NCBI GenBank assembly: GCA_012932295.1
Contig: JAAONU010000001.1
Coordinates: 56,889,693 to 56,953,692, forward strand
DNA length: 64,000 nucleotides
Reading direction: 5' to 3'
Origin: Cyclina sinensis
Lineage: Eukaryota > Mollusca > Bivalvia > Venerida > Veneridae
Shown here piece by piece: positions 41,114-56,100 of this stretch. Under the pieces are notes generated by a model, which did not search any database, was not told the origin of the DNA, and saw nothing but the letters and a program-made list of their open reading frames with translations. Numbering within the stretch: position 1 is the first letter of the stretch; each line of letters starts with the position of its first letter. Made by a program: the position numbers and the translations under genes.

Positions 41114-44100
41114 GTAAAGAATGTTTTACAACGACATAATAAGGATTATTTTCAGGTATTTTAGAAAAAGTATCATTTTAGGTGTTGTACAGTAAGTATT
41201 GTGAGGCAAGTTTGCCATCTAGACACTGAAACATGGAATAAGTATGTGTCCCAGATAAGCAGGTTTTGCTTACTTTGTGTAATAAATGTCATTGACTCTG
41301 ATTGTTGATTTATGTGCTCTTGTAAGGTGTTATGGTAAAAATTCCAAGTCATCTTTGGACAAAACTTATCAGTTTCATTTATATTTCATTAATTTGATAA
41401 CCATAATTATAAGTTCTTTTGAAATGCTGATGCTTCACATTCCAAGAAATGTGGTGGAGCAATGGTCAAGGGGTTAGAGCACCAGACTCGTGATCCGGGA
41501 ATTATAAGTTCAAATCCCACCAGGGGTGAGGGTCTCCGGTGACATTCCTCAGTTTCAACATGAGAACTGGTTTGAACCCAGCAAGCAGTCATTGAAAGGA
41601 TTTACGGACGTTTCGGTAAATGACCAGTTCGGTAAATTGGATTTATATAGTAATCTCTTTGGATGTTTGGGTAAAAAGGCAATTATATAGTAATTATATG
41701 GTAACAATGGGATATATCACATATTTCACCGCTGCTCTCATTTTGCTGCTATTGATGAGTCCAGTCATTTGCAACATTTTTATACACAAGATTCCAGTGA
41801 AACTGAATTTTAATCTCTAACTGATAATATTATCAACTCATATTTGTAAAGAATGGCACATAATTAAAGACAAACAATTAGGACAGTCACTAATTAAATT
41901 ACAGCGGTTTTCTTTAATTTCTTAGTTGTACTCAACACATTAGCCGTCTTTAAAACCCGCTAATTGAGTAATAATAGAGGCGTGCCCGAAAATATCAGAG
42001 CACTGTCTGTGTTAAATAAGTAAATAAATAAATATAACGCATGTATATATCTCTACCTGCATATCGTAGTGATGTCTTGAAACCAAAGTATAACTGATTA
42101 ACCTGGGTCCAAACTGTATTCTTAATCTTAAGTATAAGTTAAAAAATGATGTAACGTTTTAATTCCTATCAGAACCTTTTTGCTACTAATCGCGATCAAT
42201 CAGACTGCATCCTGATAAAAGGATGAAAGTAAGACAAAATGTTTTTAATTCCTTTGCCAAATCCGATTAGAGCCTATTCAACATGACACATAATTACTAT
42301 ATAATTGCCTTTTTTCCGAAACGTACAAAGGTTTTACTATATAAATCCAGTTTACCAAACTGGTCATTTACCGAAACATCCGGCACCCATTGAAAGGAAT
42401 TAATGTAAGTTGCAAGAACTTGTTTTCCAGTCAATGTAAAATAAATGTTTAAAACCAAATAAATATGTTCCAAAGCATAAGTAGGTATAATGATTGATTC
42501 AGAATAAGTCAATACACATATATTTATCAAACTATCAGAGTATTGTTTTTTGTTTTGTTTATTCTTTTAACTTTCTAAGGATGTTCAGGGCTCAAATTTA
42601 ATTTCTTTTGGTCTTGCAAAATTTTGTTAGTGTCTAAAATTTCAACTCACAAAATTCAATCTTTACTGGCAACTTATGCTACTTATCAGAAAATAAGTTT
42701 CTGTTCTGCAGCCTTCTAAATGCGCAAAGAAGCTCGTAATTGAGTTTGGCAGCCATCTTCTCCAGTGTACACAAAAATTGTCTGATTGTGCATCAACTTA
42801 CCAAAACAAGTTTGTTGAAATAAATATATAGAATGTAAACCAATCTGGCAGGTCTTCCATTGAACTGACATTATTAATTGTGTGAACGTATGGCAAGGGA
42901 AAGCACTTTTAATAACAGGTACTAAAGTCTGATTCATTTTGTCGATTTTTGTACTCCCCAAACAAATGCAAGTTCCTTTTCATGTGGTTCGCAATTTCGA
43001 TGTTCACTCGCAAATTGTTATGTACATCTTCTGTGACTACTGTGCACAGTACAGTTGCCCTGACATATGGACCTTACAAAGGGCATTAATTTTCAAACTA
43101 AAACTTAACTTGTGCCTTAAGTCTATTTTTCCGTGATTTTGATCCTAAAATTATACTAATTTGTCAGCTTATAAATATCATTACTAGAGTAGATTTGTCT
43201 ATTGTTTGTAGATCAATGTTCAGGTTTGCTCAGACATTGACTTTTATCTTGATAAATAAGACATTGATTGGCAGTGAAAAAATGAAAGAGAGATGTTATC
43301 TTCTGTTACAAACAAAAATCTTCATTTATTACTAAGTTATTGATCTATTTTTGAAGTCAGCATTTAGTTAATTTGTTCTTCTTAGTTCCTGTCAGTCTTT
43401 TTGAGCATGCTGCCATGTGTTTCTTTTCACTTGAAACATTGCATCTTCTGTTGCATATCAGTGACATTACGCTGGATTAATGCTAAAAATAAAAATTTCT
43501 TGAAAAACCATATGATACATAATTATATGTGTATGAAGACAGAATCTGTACAAAATAGAAAAAAAAAAAACGCATATCAGAAAAACCACAGTAAAGAAAC
43601 ACAGCCTCCATACAGAGTCAAAAAGTAGAGAAAAGGATGATATAAATTTATTTATAGCTGAATCAAAAAAAGACACCACAATTAACGAAAATGAGAACAC
43701 AAGGGGTTACCGTCTTGGAACAGTCAGTGGCCAAACATTTGCCACTGGCGGGGTGGTGGGGGGTTAAACTAGGTTTTAGGGTGCACCAACCTCACACTTG
43801 CCCCAACGGGTTTACATAAGAACAAAGAAGAGCAAGTTTTTAAAAGGTGAGGCCACAATCTATTCTTGTAATTACTGGAAGTTTTGAAATAGTTGTTATC
43901 ATAATATAAAAGCTAAAATTTAAGAGAATACATGCTGATATCCTTCCTTTTTTTTAGGATAATTTTATTATAACACCACTTCAGTCAAAGGTATGTTTTT
44001 TACTGTGTATTACATTTGCTTATTATCATACACTGCATTCCTTACTTAGCAATTTTATTAGTCAGATATTTAGTTAAATTCTTTGATGCACACATGTAAA

Positions 44101-47100
44101 AACAGGTTCGAAAGTTTCTTGTGAAACACTTCTGTGAAGGAACTAACAAATTAACATGTATTAAAAAAGCAGGAGGCTCATATTATTTTTTTTTCAACTT
44201 CTCGATATTAGCATTTTGTCTTTATTAGCACATGTATGCCTGCTTCATTATCTAGTTATTTTCAGTCAAGCAAGGTGTCAGATGAACTTGCATCTGTAAT
44301 TTAAACAAAAATCAGAAATGATGAACTTTAAGTGATAATTTCTGGATTAATACATTTCTTTAATTGTTGTATTTTACTGATATCAGTTTCAACTGTTGTA
44401 CTAAGCTGCAGAAACTTAGTATTTTTTTAATGATTTAACAGACAGACTAAAGGTTAGGCTTTTCCAGTTATTCATGGCCTTTGTTTAGTCATTGGTTATT
44501 AGAATTATTACAATTCCATTGCAACTGCAGCTTTATATTTTTGACATTTGTGGCATAGTTAGATTTAACAAAAAATAAAAGAGACTTGTTAAATTCAGTA
44601 TAAGCAGGAAAGAAACCTTTCAAAAAGATTTAGTAATAGTTAGCATTTTAGATATTAAAATCTTAGTTCTTTTTTTAATTTTGATGGCTTTAAGGACACT
44701 TTCCTTTCCTTTTGTAATATTTACATATTCTGTGCATGTATAAATTAACTAATTTTCCCTTAACTTTTTTTATTGAAAAGTTGGGACAAGACATTTAAAA
44801 AAATCATATTGATTTGATGGGAATTCATACAAAGAATTAAAATACATGAAGTTTCTGGTTGCTTAAAAAATGATTAATTCATGTGAGGAAGGTTAAACCA
44901 TAGTCTCCACTATATGTAAAAAGTTTTTCTGTTACTGTGCCAATAGAACATAAACTATCTGCCAATAGTGATTAATGTAGACATGTCATTAATTATTCAA
45001 AACCAAGAGACCTGTGAATGTTATATATTAAATGGATCTGCCAATAAATGTTGTAAAACATTTACTTATCTAGAATATGAAATGGCTTGTGAACAGTTCC
45101 TTATGTCAAAATAATCAGATGAACATTGATTTTTTTTTCTACTGTATTAATGTTAATCATTGATAAGAGAGTAGATTAAGTGCCTTGATTGCTCTGTATT
45201 TGTTGTACTACCTTTTCGAACATGCAGAAGAGATCAATAGTGAAACTGAACAAGCTTTATATGGCGGCTATACAATGTTTCAAGTGGTTGGGGTTTATTG
45301 ACAATAAATAAATACACAACAAACTTAGGCTAAGTATGTATGTAGCTAAGTTAGCTACATCAAGCCATTATGTTACACAATGCTTTCATTAAAAGTTGTA
45401 AAAGAAAAATGAAAGGCTATGCATATAATACTATATTAATTCTCCAAGTTCTGTAAAAATCAAATGTACAATGGAAAATAGATTCTTTTCATTTTGCTTC
45501 AGTATTACTGGCCTTGTAGTTAGATATTAATAGTAGATTAAGAAGTATTTGTAATCATCTATATAACAACAATATTATGAGCACAAAATAAAAAAATACC
45601 CTCCAGACAACTTACATATATAAACTTATTTGAAAGGACATAGAACTTTATTTAACAGAAGATTACTTTTCACATGACTGTATTTTATTTTAATGTTCTG
45701 TAAAATAAACTTCAATGCTTTTACATTCATGAAGACTTCAAAGGAAAATATTGTTTCTTTTGTATCTCAGCTTAAGTTCAAATTCTATTTTTTTATGTGT
45801 GAAATGACTATGCATTGGACAGATATTGTTTGGTAAGAAATGTAAGACAATCATCACAGTTAAACATTGATGTTGAAAAAAGTATGAATTGTGTTAATTA
45901 AGAACTATATATGTAATTCACCAGCAATTCTACTTAACATAAACACCTTGTTTATAAGAAATGTTTGATTAAATTTTCAGTGTGTACCAACCCCACTGCA
46001 AAGCTGCAGCAAGACAAGGGGTCTGCCAGGGTTACCTCCCCTTCCACAGGCAGTGAAAGAACCTTCTGATCTCTACAAGGTCAGTATTCATATGAAAATG
46101 TCCATCATTATTTAAGTACAGGGACCTTCCTTTAAAAATGGTTTCCAGGAAATAACTCAAGAACAGTTGTATTCGGGACCTTAAAACTTTATAGTATGAT
46201 TGGGCATATTGAGCAGATGACCAGAGCTCAGAGATCCTCACCAAGAAAAACTGCTCCCAGAACCTTAACACTATACAGGATGGTTAGGCATGATGTGTAG
46301 GTGACCCATATTTTTTTTTGTCCAAAGTCTCATAGTTCAAGCACACAGAGGCACCATACTTTGAAAATGATTTCTGTTCAATAACATAAAAATAACTGCT
46401 CCCAGCAATGATGTTGAGACATGATCAGTAGATTACCTGGATTGTTTTTGGGCCCGCTGTCTCAAAGGTCAAGCTCACAGTAGCCTGTTCTGTGAAAATA
46501 GTTTCTCATCTATATCTGTTCAGGATGGTTTTGCATGTGATAAACCCTATTGATTCTCTGCATCAAATGTCATGTTCACAGTGGTTTTTTATCAATTACT
46601 CAGGAACCAGTAATTCCAGTAATTCTAGGAACCCTTGTTTTAGCCTTTTCTTCGAGATATATAACATGTAAAAACAATAACATTTATCTGATTTCATACG
46701 AAATTACTGAATAAATTGTTAAATAACAGTACCTAGATTCAAACAATTTCTCTTTAAATGTTCATATTACAGTAAGACATGCAGTACTTGGATACTGGTC
46801 AGAATGGGGTCATTGCTTTTCAAGCCTGTCATTTTGATACCAGTTAAAGATTTTAATCTTATAATTAGGATTGTAATAAAATGTAATGAAAAAACAGATC
46901 AGTGCATCATTGCATCATTGCTTATAAAGCCTGTTAATTCTTAAACTGGTAAATTTATTGTAATTTCAGATTGTGCTAAGAAACAGTGAGCACCCTCCTA
47001 TCATGAAGGGGACATCATGGACCCTTGCAGCCCCTTTCAAGGAACAGAAATACCACAGGACTCCCAGCGAGTCAATAGCCAACAATTACACGCCAACAGC

Positions 47101-50100
47101 AAGTGATCTCAAAATGAAAGACTTGCCAAAACTACAGAGACTAAAAACAAGAGGTGAGTCATAAATTTATCATCATTTAGTGCATATATGAAATAAGGCA
47201 GTATGAAATAATTAGATGTTTTAACTGTTGAAATGCTTTTATTCCATAAGACCGTCATGTTTTGTTGTTGTTTTTTGCTTTACTTTTATACATGTGGATG
47301 AGTGGTTTAGTAGCTTTTAGAACTGATTTGTAACTATTTCAGCATCCGTAAATGGTCCGTTGATGCAAAGTCCACGACAAGCAACTCGTAGTAGAACTTT
47401 CTTAGATAAAATACCTAATGGAAGAGCTGCAAATGGACATGGTCAGAATGGGTGTGTAACCTTTATTCTTTTTTGTTGTATTGAAATATGTATGTCAGAT
47501 TTCTACAGAGAGTCTTTTAATCGGTAATTAACATCTCTACTTTGAAAGAATTTTGAATGGGGAGTTTGAAGCTGGGATGTGATATTATGCATGTTTTCTG
47601 CTGAAGTAAGAAAAAGAAATTTATTACTTATGGCACAGTGCTGCATACTCTGCTCTTGAAGCTTGTGAGATTATATATTGAAGCAAGTCTTTGGGTGGGA
47701 TTTAAACTTACCACACACATTTTAAATGGAAAGTTCTGGGCTATGCTCCAGTGCCCTCCCTCACCCTCTATGGATCTTTTGTTTCCACAAAAATAATTAT
47801 TTCCTCACTCTTGTAGATATGATCTGAACATTTCCCCAGAGTTAGCAGAGGTGGAGGAGATGCCCCCTAGTCGACCTTTGACCCCACATGAGCAGATAGA
47901 CATCATGATGGCTATAGAAAATGAAGATGACCTGAAGACAGGATTACCTACTGGTCGTGACCTTGAGGTATTGTTTTCCAAAATGATGAAACTGATGCAG
48001 CTATGAAAAATTGTCTGTGTTTATTTAACTTCAAAGAACCAGATTTGTCTAACTGCGAGTGATCTTTTTTTCCTTGGTGAGATGTAATTGTCTACTTATT
48101 TAAAAGATTGAAAGATTTTTTTTTCGTCACTCTGGAATTAAAGCAGTGAAAATTACATATACCTATTATGTACTTTCTCTACAGAGATACCATTACTATA
48201 TAGAGAGAGGTATAGACAGGTCAATGATTGCTGTGCCAGACCCCAGTATTATGAAGAGTGTGTGCAGTATGGTACCCAGCACACTTCTCACAAATCATGA
48301 CCTTGACCCCATGATACAAAACCTGTCAGAAGAAATCAACCATGATTATGAGTACAGTGTCAGAAAAAGCATAGGTAAGAGAACTTTTTACACCCTCAAC
48401 ACATGTTACTGATGAAGAAAATAATGTACTACCATTATCTCACCATCTTTCTGTCATTATTACTGCATTGTGGTTACTGGGGCTGTAATGACATCTTGTA
48501 AACTTGTTCTGATCCCCATTCAAGATTTGCCTAGCAAAGATATCTCTGATTTGACATATTTAACCCTTTACTCCATAGATACGTGTTTTAACGCATATGC
48601 GACCAGTGCAGATCCAGATCAGCCTGCACATCTGTGCAGTCTGATCAGGATCTCCACTGTTCGCTTATATATCCATAAAAGTATTTCTGACTGAAAAGCG
48701 AACAGTTGAGATCCAGATCAGACTGCACGGATGTGCAGGCTGATCTGGATCTGCACTGGTCGCATATGAGATTTAACACTTAACCATGTGGTAAAGGGTT
48801 AAGGATTTTCCTGACACTACAACTAGTTCCATGTAAAATTTCTCGATTTTATTTCATAGCAAATGATACTGTTATATCACTGAGGTATGCTAGTCTTGAT
48901 AAATGTTCGGTATAGGTGCAAAGATATTGCATGGAGGTTTTAAAGTTTCAGCTAATGGTTTTATTCGTATTTTACAGTTGATTACATATTGAAAGATGAA
49001 GAAGAGAAAGCCAGATTACATATTGCAACTGTGCCAAAGTCATTCCCTCAAAGGTATGTATGTACAAAATTAATGTGGCTATATGTAATAAATGGTAACA
49101 AAAAAATGCGATGTAGGATCTCAATAAATTTGTTTGATATTCTGGTTAAGTATAGGCTACAATGTTTAAATGGTCTAGGTCACTGTGTAGTAGGCAAGTC
49201 ACTTGGAAACATGGGATAAAGTCTGTCACTGTCCTGTCTTCTTATGTGAGAAAGTTGTTATTTTCTTACATAAGGTATAAAACTGCAGCTAAATTAGAAT
49301 TGTTTTATAGTAAAGTACTGGTTTATATATTAAATGAGAACTGTTCAAGTGTGAGTGAAATAAAATAGCCGTCAATAAAATTGAAATTTTAAATGGAAAA
49401 CATGCCTCACAATTTAAAGCAAAAAGACATAAAGATATATATTTTATGATTGAAGCAAAAGATTATATATGCAGTTCAATCAGTGTTCTTGTACCTCAGA
49501 CACATGTTCTTTATCTAGTTACATAAACTACTGCTTGTTGTTTTTTTTTGTACTTCAGTGTAATTCTGACATATTGCCAGTATATTTTATACTGGGGAGT
49601 TTTTTTCCTTCCTTCACTTGTCTGATAATTTTGAAGCAGTAAACACGTATTAATCAGTGCTCAAATTAATTCACATATTTATACATCAGATTCTGTTAAT
49701 AGTATTTTGTTCTGTTTGTATTATGACTAGGGTAGGGGAGATCTAAGATGGCTTGCTATCAATATTCAGTATTGGAATTAATCCAAAAGGCATTAATCTT
49801 TAAATCTGATGATTTGAAGTCTTGTTAGAAGTATTGTAATCAATGATTTCATGATTTAGGTTTAGTTAAGCAGAACCGATAGAGATCACTAAAATAACCT
49901 TGGTCGTGTTTTTTTCTGCTCTCATTAAAAATACCTTTTTTTATACAAATTTCATTGTTTTATTACATTTGCAGATATGATATTTAGGTCATGTAGGATG
50001 TGAAACAAATACAGTAAATCAATGAAATTTCTTCATATTTTTATTTTTATGGTCTTGCTAAATAAAACTCATTGCATGCTTATTTATGTAATGAATGATT

Positions 50101-53100
50101 TTGAAACTGTTTTAACACATAAAATCTCCTATACTGATTTGTCTATCACCTCCTTATCACCATTTTGTTATCATTCCTCTTAAATAAAACTTTAGTCATC
50201 CTCACAAACGTCCATTTTGCTACGTTGCAGGGTGATTCGAGCACCAGTACCCTGGCATGAGACATTTCTAGGCATGAAAGAGTACAACCAGACCCACTTG
50301 TTCATCACCAACCCTATCATGCAGAAACTACAGGATATCTGGTTTGATGAGTAAGTATATAGTCATAACTCTAGCCCATACCATGTGGAACATATTTAAG
50401 GATAAATATATGCATTTATCTCTAGAATGTACACACAGAACATGTTAAAAAATATAGACAGAACCCTAGCCTTAACCACATACAGTACATATGAAGATAA
50501 AGTCATAACTTTAGCCTGTATCATGTCGAACATGTATAAAGACATAACTTTGGTCTTTTCCTTGTGGAACATGTATAAAGATAAAGATATACATGTAACT
50601 CTAGCATGTACCCACTGAACATGTTAAAAGATATTGGCAAAACCCTAGCCTGTACCACATACAGCATGTATGAAGATATTGTCATAACTTTAGCCTGTGC
50701 CATGTAGAACATTTATAAAGATGAAGACATAACTCTATCCTGTACCAAGTGTAACATGTATAAAGATAAATACATAACTCTATGCTGTACCATGTTGAAC
50801 ATGTATAAAGATAAAGACATAACTCTAATCTGTACCACATGGAACATGTTTTAAGATAAAGACATGTAACTCTAGCCTCTACCATGTGAAACATATAAAG
50901 ATATAGATATAATTTAAGCCTGTACCAAGACATAATTTTAGCCTGTACCAAGTAGAACATGTACAAAAATGTATAAAGATATAAACATAATTCTAGCCTG
51001 TACCACTTGGAACATATATAAAGATATAGACATAATTCAAGCCTGTACCAAATGGAACATTTAGAAAGATAAAGACATAATTTTAGCCTGTACCAAGTGG
51101 AACATGTATAAAGATATAGACATAATTCTAGCCTGTGCCATGTGAAACATGCATAAAAATTAAGACAAAACCTATCATGTACCACATGAAACATGTATAA
51201 AGATAAAGACAAAACTCCATCCTATACCACATGGAACATGTATAAAGATTAAAAAATAACTCCATCCTTTACCACATGGAACATGTATAAAGCTAAAGAC
51301 ATAACTCTATTCTTTTCCATGTGGAACATATATAAATATGAAGTCATAACTCTATCCTGTATTACGTGGAACATATATAAAGATATAGACATAATTTTAG
51401 CCTGCACCAAGTGGAACATGTGTTAATATATAGACATGCTTCTAGCCTGTCCCATGTGAAACATGCATGAAAATAAAGTCATAGCTCTATCATGTACCAC
51501 ATGAAACATGTATAAAGATATAGACATATTTGTAGCCTGTTCCAAGAGGAACATGTTTAAAGTTATCAACATTACTCTAGCCTGTATGATGTGGAACATG
51601 CATAAAAATAAAGTCATAACTCTATCCCATACCACATGGAACATATACAAAGATACAGACATAACTCTAGTCTGAACCATGTGGAGCTTGTTTATAGATA
51701 TTGACAGCTTCTATTTCATTTGTTACCATTTAATTTCTTTTCCTGTTTAATGGTAGTTTAAAAGTTATAGTAGAGTCTTATTAGGATATGTGGCCATTGA
51801 ACCCTTAAGTGCTGCATTTTACATTAAAGTTGGCATGTTTCTGTTCTTTTAGAAAATGAAGCTTAGGATAATGTCAACAAATTAATAAGAAGAATGAACA
51901 AATATTTTTTAAGAAAGAGAAAGGGAATGATTGGTATTTCTGTCATGTCATATGCATTATTTTATTAATGTACACAAGACTACTTCTATTGCATGCTTGA
52001 AATTTGTTTAAAATATTTGAACCTTAAACATTTGTGTTCATCATTAAAGTACATAAGTTTATTTTACTGTGCAGATTTTTATTCTTTAGTTTGAACAAAT
52101 GTGAATGGGAGCGGAATTTTATGTCCTGACTTTTGTTACAGATTCAGCAGTTTGCGGTTTATCAATCTGAAGGAGTTAGAGAGAGCAGATCTACCTCTGC
52201 TGCCCTCAGAGTTTGAGTCTCTGATCAGGAAACAGTGCTGGGAGGCTCATGAAGTCCTCAGGAAAAGGTATGGCTAAGGAAAACAGAGTTTACAGGCAGA
52301 TGGACTGAATAGATACACTATTATAATACTGTCCATATTAAACAGAGCAGTCACTACAAAGAGTTACATTTTTCTGGATATTTGGATTTAGATGTCAGTT
52401 GGCATAGCAATGTTAATTTATAAAGTTTTAATATACAATAAATATATACAGTAAAAGTAAGGAATGAACACATGTATATGCCTCTCGTTGATAATTGGTT
52501 GTCTTGGTTGACAGCATCAAGTGATTATTGACATTGTTATTCTAGCTGGATCCCAACCTGTGCAAAGGTGTTTGTTGACAATGCCGACCATTGGCAGTAC
52601 CTGGTTGGGCCCAATGACACAGACAGTACAGAGCTCGTACAAGAGTTCTTCTCTGCAGTGGCGGCCATCATGTCTGGCCAGCTGAGAAGTATGGTGATCA
52701 ACTCACTTCATGACTTCCTGCAGTTCTTCCAAACACACAAGGTTATTGAATTTATTTATTGTTATTTACAAACATCCTCCACTAAGTAGTGGATAGGAAG
52801 ATTGTCTTATGCTAAACCTTCAAAGGAAAAGAATTGTTTAGGCTAAGGAATCAGCAAAAGTCACATCCATTTAAGTGATTTTAAAATAGTTGCTGGTATT
52901 TTGGGAGGTGATTTTTTTTCATTCAGGCATTTCAGACGATTCAAAGGCACATGTTAAAAAACTGAGTGTGAAAGTAAATCATTAAAACATAGTTGATGTT
53001 TACAGGATGGCAATGACTATGGTGAAGAGTTTGACGATCTGAGGTATGTGATGGCCCAGGTCATGATCATCAAACTAAGGGTAGAGGAGCCTAAGATCGT

Positions 53101-56100
53101 GTTCGACCCACCATTTAGGGAGATCAGGGATATTATACTGAGATGCTTCTCGGAAATCATTGCATCTGGAGAAGGTCTTATGAGAGTAAGCTCCATTTTC
53201 ATGGGTATCAGGTTTAATGACAGAAAATATTTCTTGTCCAATACATTTTATTGTGCTCAACATTTTAAATTCTTTTCTTTAGTTTTATTAAAATTTGCAT
53301 TCATGTAAACAAGGGGTTCTTTTCAATTCAGATTACATGTGTTTATGTTTACTTATAAACTGTTGAAATAGCTCTTTTTAAATTAAAAAAAAAAGCAAGA
53401 ACTGCTCTGTAAATATAAATTTTTTAAATAATAGAGAATTATAAAGTCTTACCGCAGGCTTTATACAAATCTGTAGAAATTGAAAAAAAGGGTTTATTTG
53501 GATAACTAGGTATATATCGTTTACTTAGGTTGAGTGCCAGCTATTCCCAGACATGAGAGGACAAAAACTGCTGTTGCGTTCAGTGAAGATCGATGAGTCT
53601 CTTGTCACAGACTATGTTGATAAATCAATGGAAATATTCAAACTCAACACTGTTGGTCCACAAAAGTAAGCTTTCCCTGCCAAATTTTATATTGTAGATT
53701 ATTTGCATAGCTTGTCTAACAAGTAATTCTCATTATGTCTCCCCCCAAAAATGGGGGAGACATATTGTTTTTCCCCCGGTTGGCTGTCTGTTCGTCCGTC
53801 CGTCCGTCTGTCTGTCTGTCCGTCACAAAATCGTGTCCGCTCTGTATCTTCCAAAGCCCTTAAAGGATTTTTATGAAACTTGGGTCAGATGTTCACCTCA
53901 TCAAGGCGACGTGCAGAACCCACTTTGCGAGTGTGGTGTCTCAAGGGCAAGGTCACACTTGGAGGTTAAATGTCAAATGCCACAAAATCGTGTCCGCTCT
54001 GTATCTTCCAAAGCCCTTGAAGGATTTTTATGAAACTTGGGTCAGATGTTCACCTCATCAAGGCGACATGCAGAACCCACTTTGCGGGTGTGGTGTCTCA
54101 AGGTCAAGGTCACACTTGGAGGTTAAATGTCAAATGCCACAAAATCGTGTCCGCTCTATATCTTCAATAGCCCTTGAAGGATTTTTATGAAACTTGGGTC
54201 AGATGTTCACCTCATCAAGGTGACGTGTAGAACCCACTTTGCGGGTGTGGTGTCTCAAGGTCAAGGTCACACTTGGAGGTTAAATGTCAAATTTTACAAT
54301 CGTCTGACTCAATACTACCTGCAGCAACTGGCTGGGGGGAGACATGTTTTTGTTCAATCAAAAACCCATTTCTAGTTATTCTTTGATATTGATTTTGGCA
54401 GAAAGAACTGTGTTATAAGAATCAATATTTTCTTCATTCAAGGGTAATTTATTTCAGTTTATTGATTTCAGATACTAAACAGCTTGTTTCTTAAGATCAG
54501 TTACTTGTTTTTTTTATAGTTCTTGAAAATGGAATTTCAACTATAGCTATCAAATAACAGTTTTCATTGGTTGATCTTAATATGTTACAGATTAATTTCA
54601 TATACACATTGCTGATATTTTTTTAGGTACTTGACAACATACAAGAAGTACCTTGACCTTCTGAACAACAAGGCAGAGCAAGATGTCTCGGCTTTCTTGA
54701 GAGAGTCTCACTCAATTGCAGCTTTCAAATCTGTAAGTGTTCGGGTCCCATCTCTTCTCAGCAGATTTCATACACTCGACCTTTAGGTTGTTTACATTTC
54801 TACCTTTCAGAGTATTGTTCTCTCTAAAAAACTATAAGTCATACTGCCTTTATTGTTGCACCTATTAATTGATTATTTTAATGGAATATATGTTTTCCCT
54901 TTAAAAGTTACAACTGTTTTTCTATGTCTGTCCTACCACTGAAGTTTTGATGAGAAACATTCAGGTATTGCAGCTTCCATTCAGCCATCAGAATGATGGA
55001 AGGCAGGATAGAAAACTACAACTATTTCTGTGCAAATACATTTCTAGATAATCTCTTTATAAATTATTATTGCACCATAGATGTCAATAGTGAATACTTT
55101 TTCCTTTAGTTGTAAAAATATATAATTCAGTAAATTCACCTATTGATGATAACATCTTGAAATATATTTTAAAACATTTCAGAAGTTTGAAAAGTTTAGT
55201 TTTTATAAAGTTCTTAGCCTTTGACTGTCAAAGTCTTGTTTTTGAGAAAAATTGTTTGCAAATGTATAAATCTTTAGGGATTTTTATTTGTGTCAATTTT
55301 AAATCAAATTTAAACAACTCCTTGGCCCATCTTTGTATTAACGGCATAATGTTACTTAATATTTAAACTTGACATGCTACCAGGAACATATTAGGACTTC
55401 ATCTAGTGGTTTTTGTGAGGAAAATGATCCAAAAACTATTATGGGTGCGCATGAAAGCATGGCTGATTCACAAAGACAAGTGGAAATGGGTAACACTGAA
55501 ACAGTCACTGATTGCATGACAGTTGAAAATGAAAATAATGTCATGATAAATGAGCCAAGGCTTAGAGTATCTGGAAACTTATCAACTGAAATAGAAATCA
55601 AACCGAGTAAAAAACAAACTGACTGTTATAGAGCTGATAGTGGTTTTAATGATAAATTTGAAAATATTGACAGCGTAAATACAGAAGCTGAAAATGACAC
55701 TAAGAAAGCAGACAAAAGAACTGAGACAAAAAGGTCACTAGTAAATGGAATGAATATTGCCTTAGGAAAAAGTAAAGTTACAACAAGTGCATTTGAAAGG
55801 GATTTTGGAACTGGCATTAGTTTTGATGAGGACACTAAAATGTTACAGGGAATAGACTTCAATATTTGCCCTGTTGGTAGAAAGGAGAGCTTTTCTGTCT
55901 ATAAAAAGCTGAATAGAATAAAACCTAGTTCTAAATCAAGAGGGAGTGAAATTGATGATCGACAAAGTGAGGTTGATGCTGGTAAAGTTGGGGATGAAAA
56001 TGCAGATACTGATATAGTCAGTGATGATGTGAAAGATATATCTGATGAAGAAACAGATGCTGATGAAGATGATTATCTGTTCTTCCTCCAATGTCTGGAT

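Noticed and set aside
41451..41522. Possible tRNA gene
   Set aside because: A- and B-box-like motifs are present, but the B-box is degenerate and the stems do not form a full cloverleaf; it continues into a SINE body.
50682..51212. 176-codon minus-strand open frame with a repeating LCLYLYTCSTWYRLE-type sequence
   Set aside because: It is the translation of the 45-bp minisatellite in an intron; unit length divisible by three keeps the frame open.
53833..54375. Overlapping plus-strand frames with repeated MKLGSDVHLIK-type sequence
   Set aside because: They are read-through of the three 157-bp cores of the Pearl-like element.
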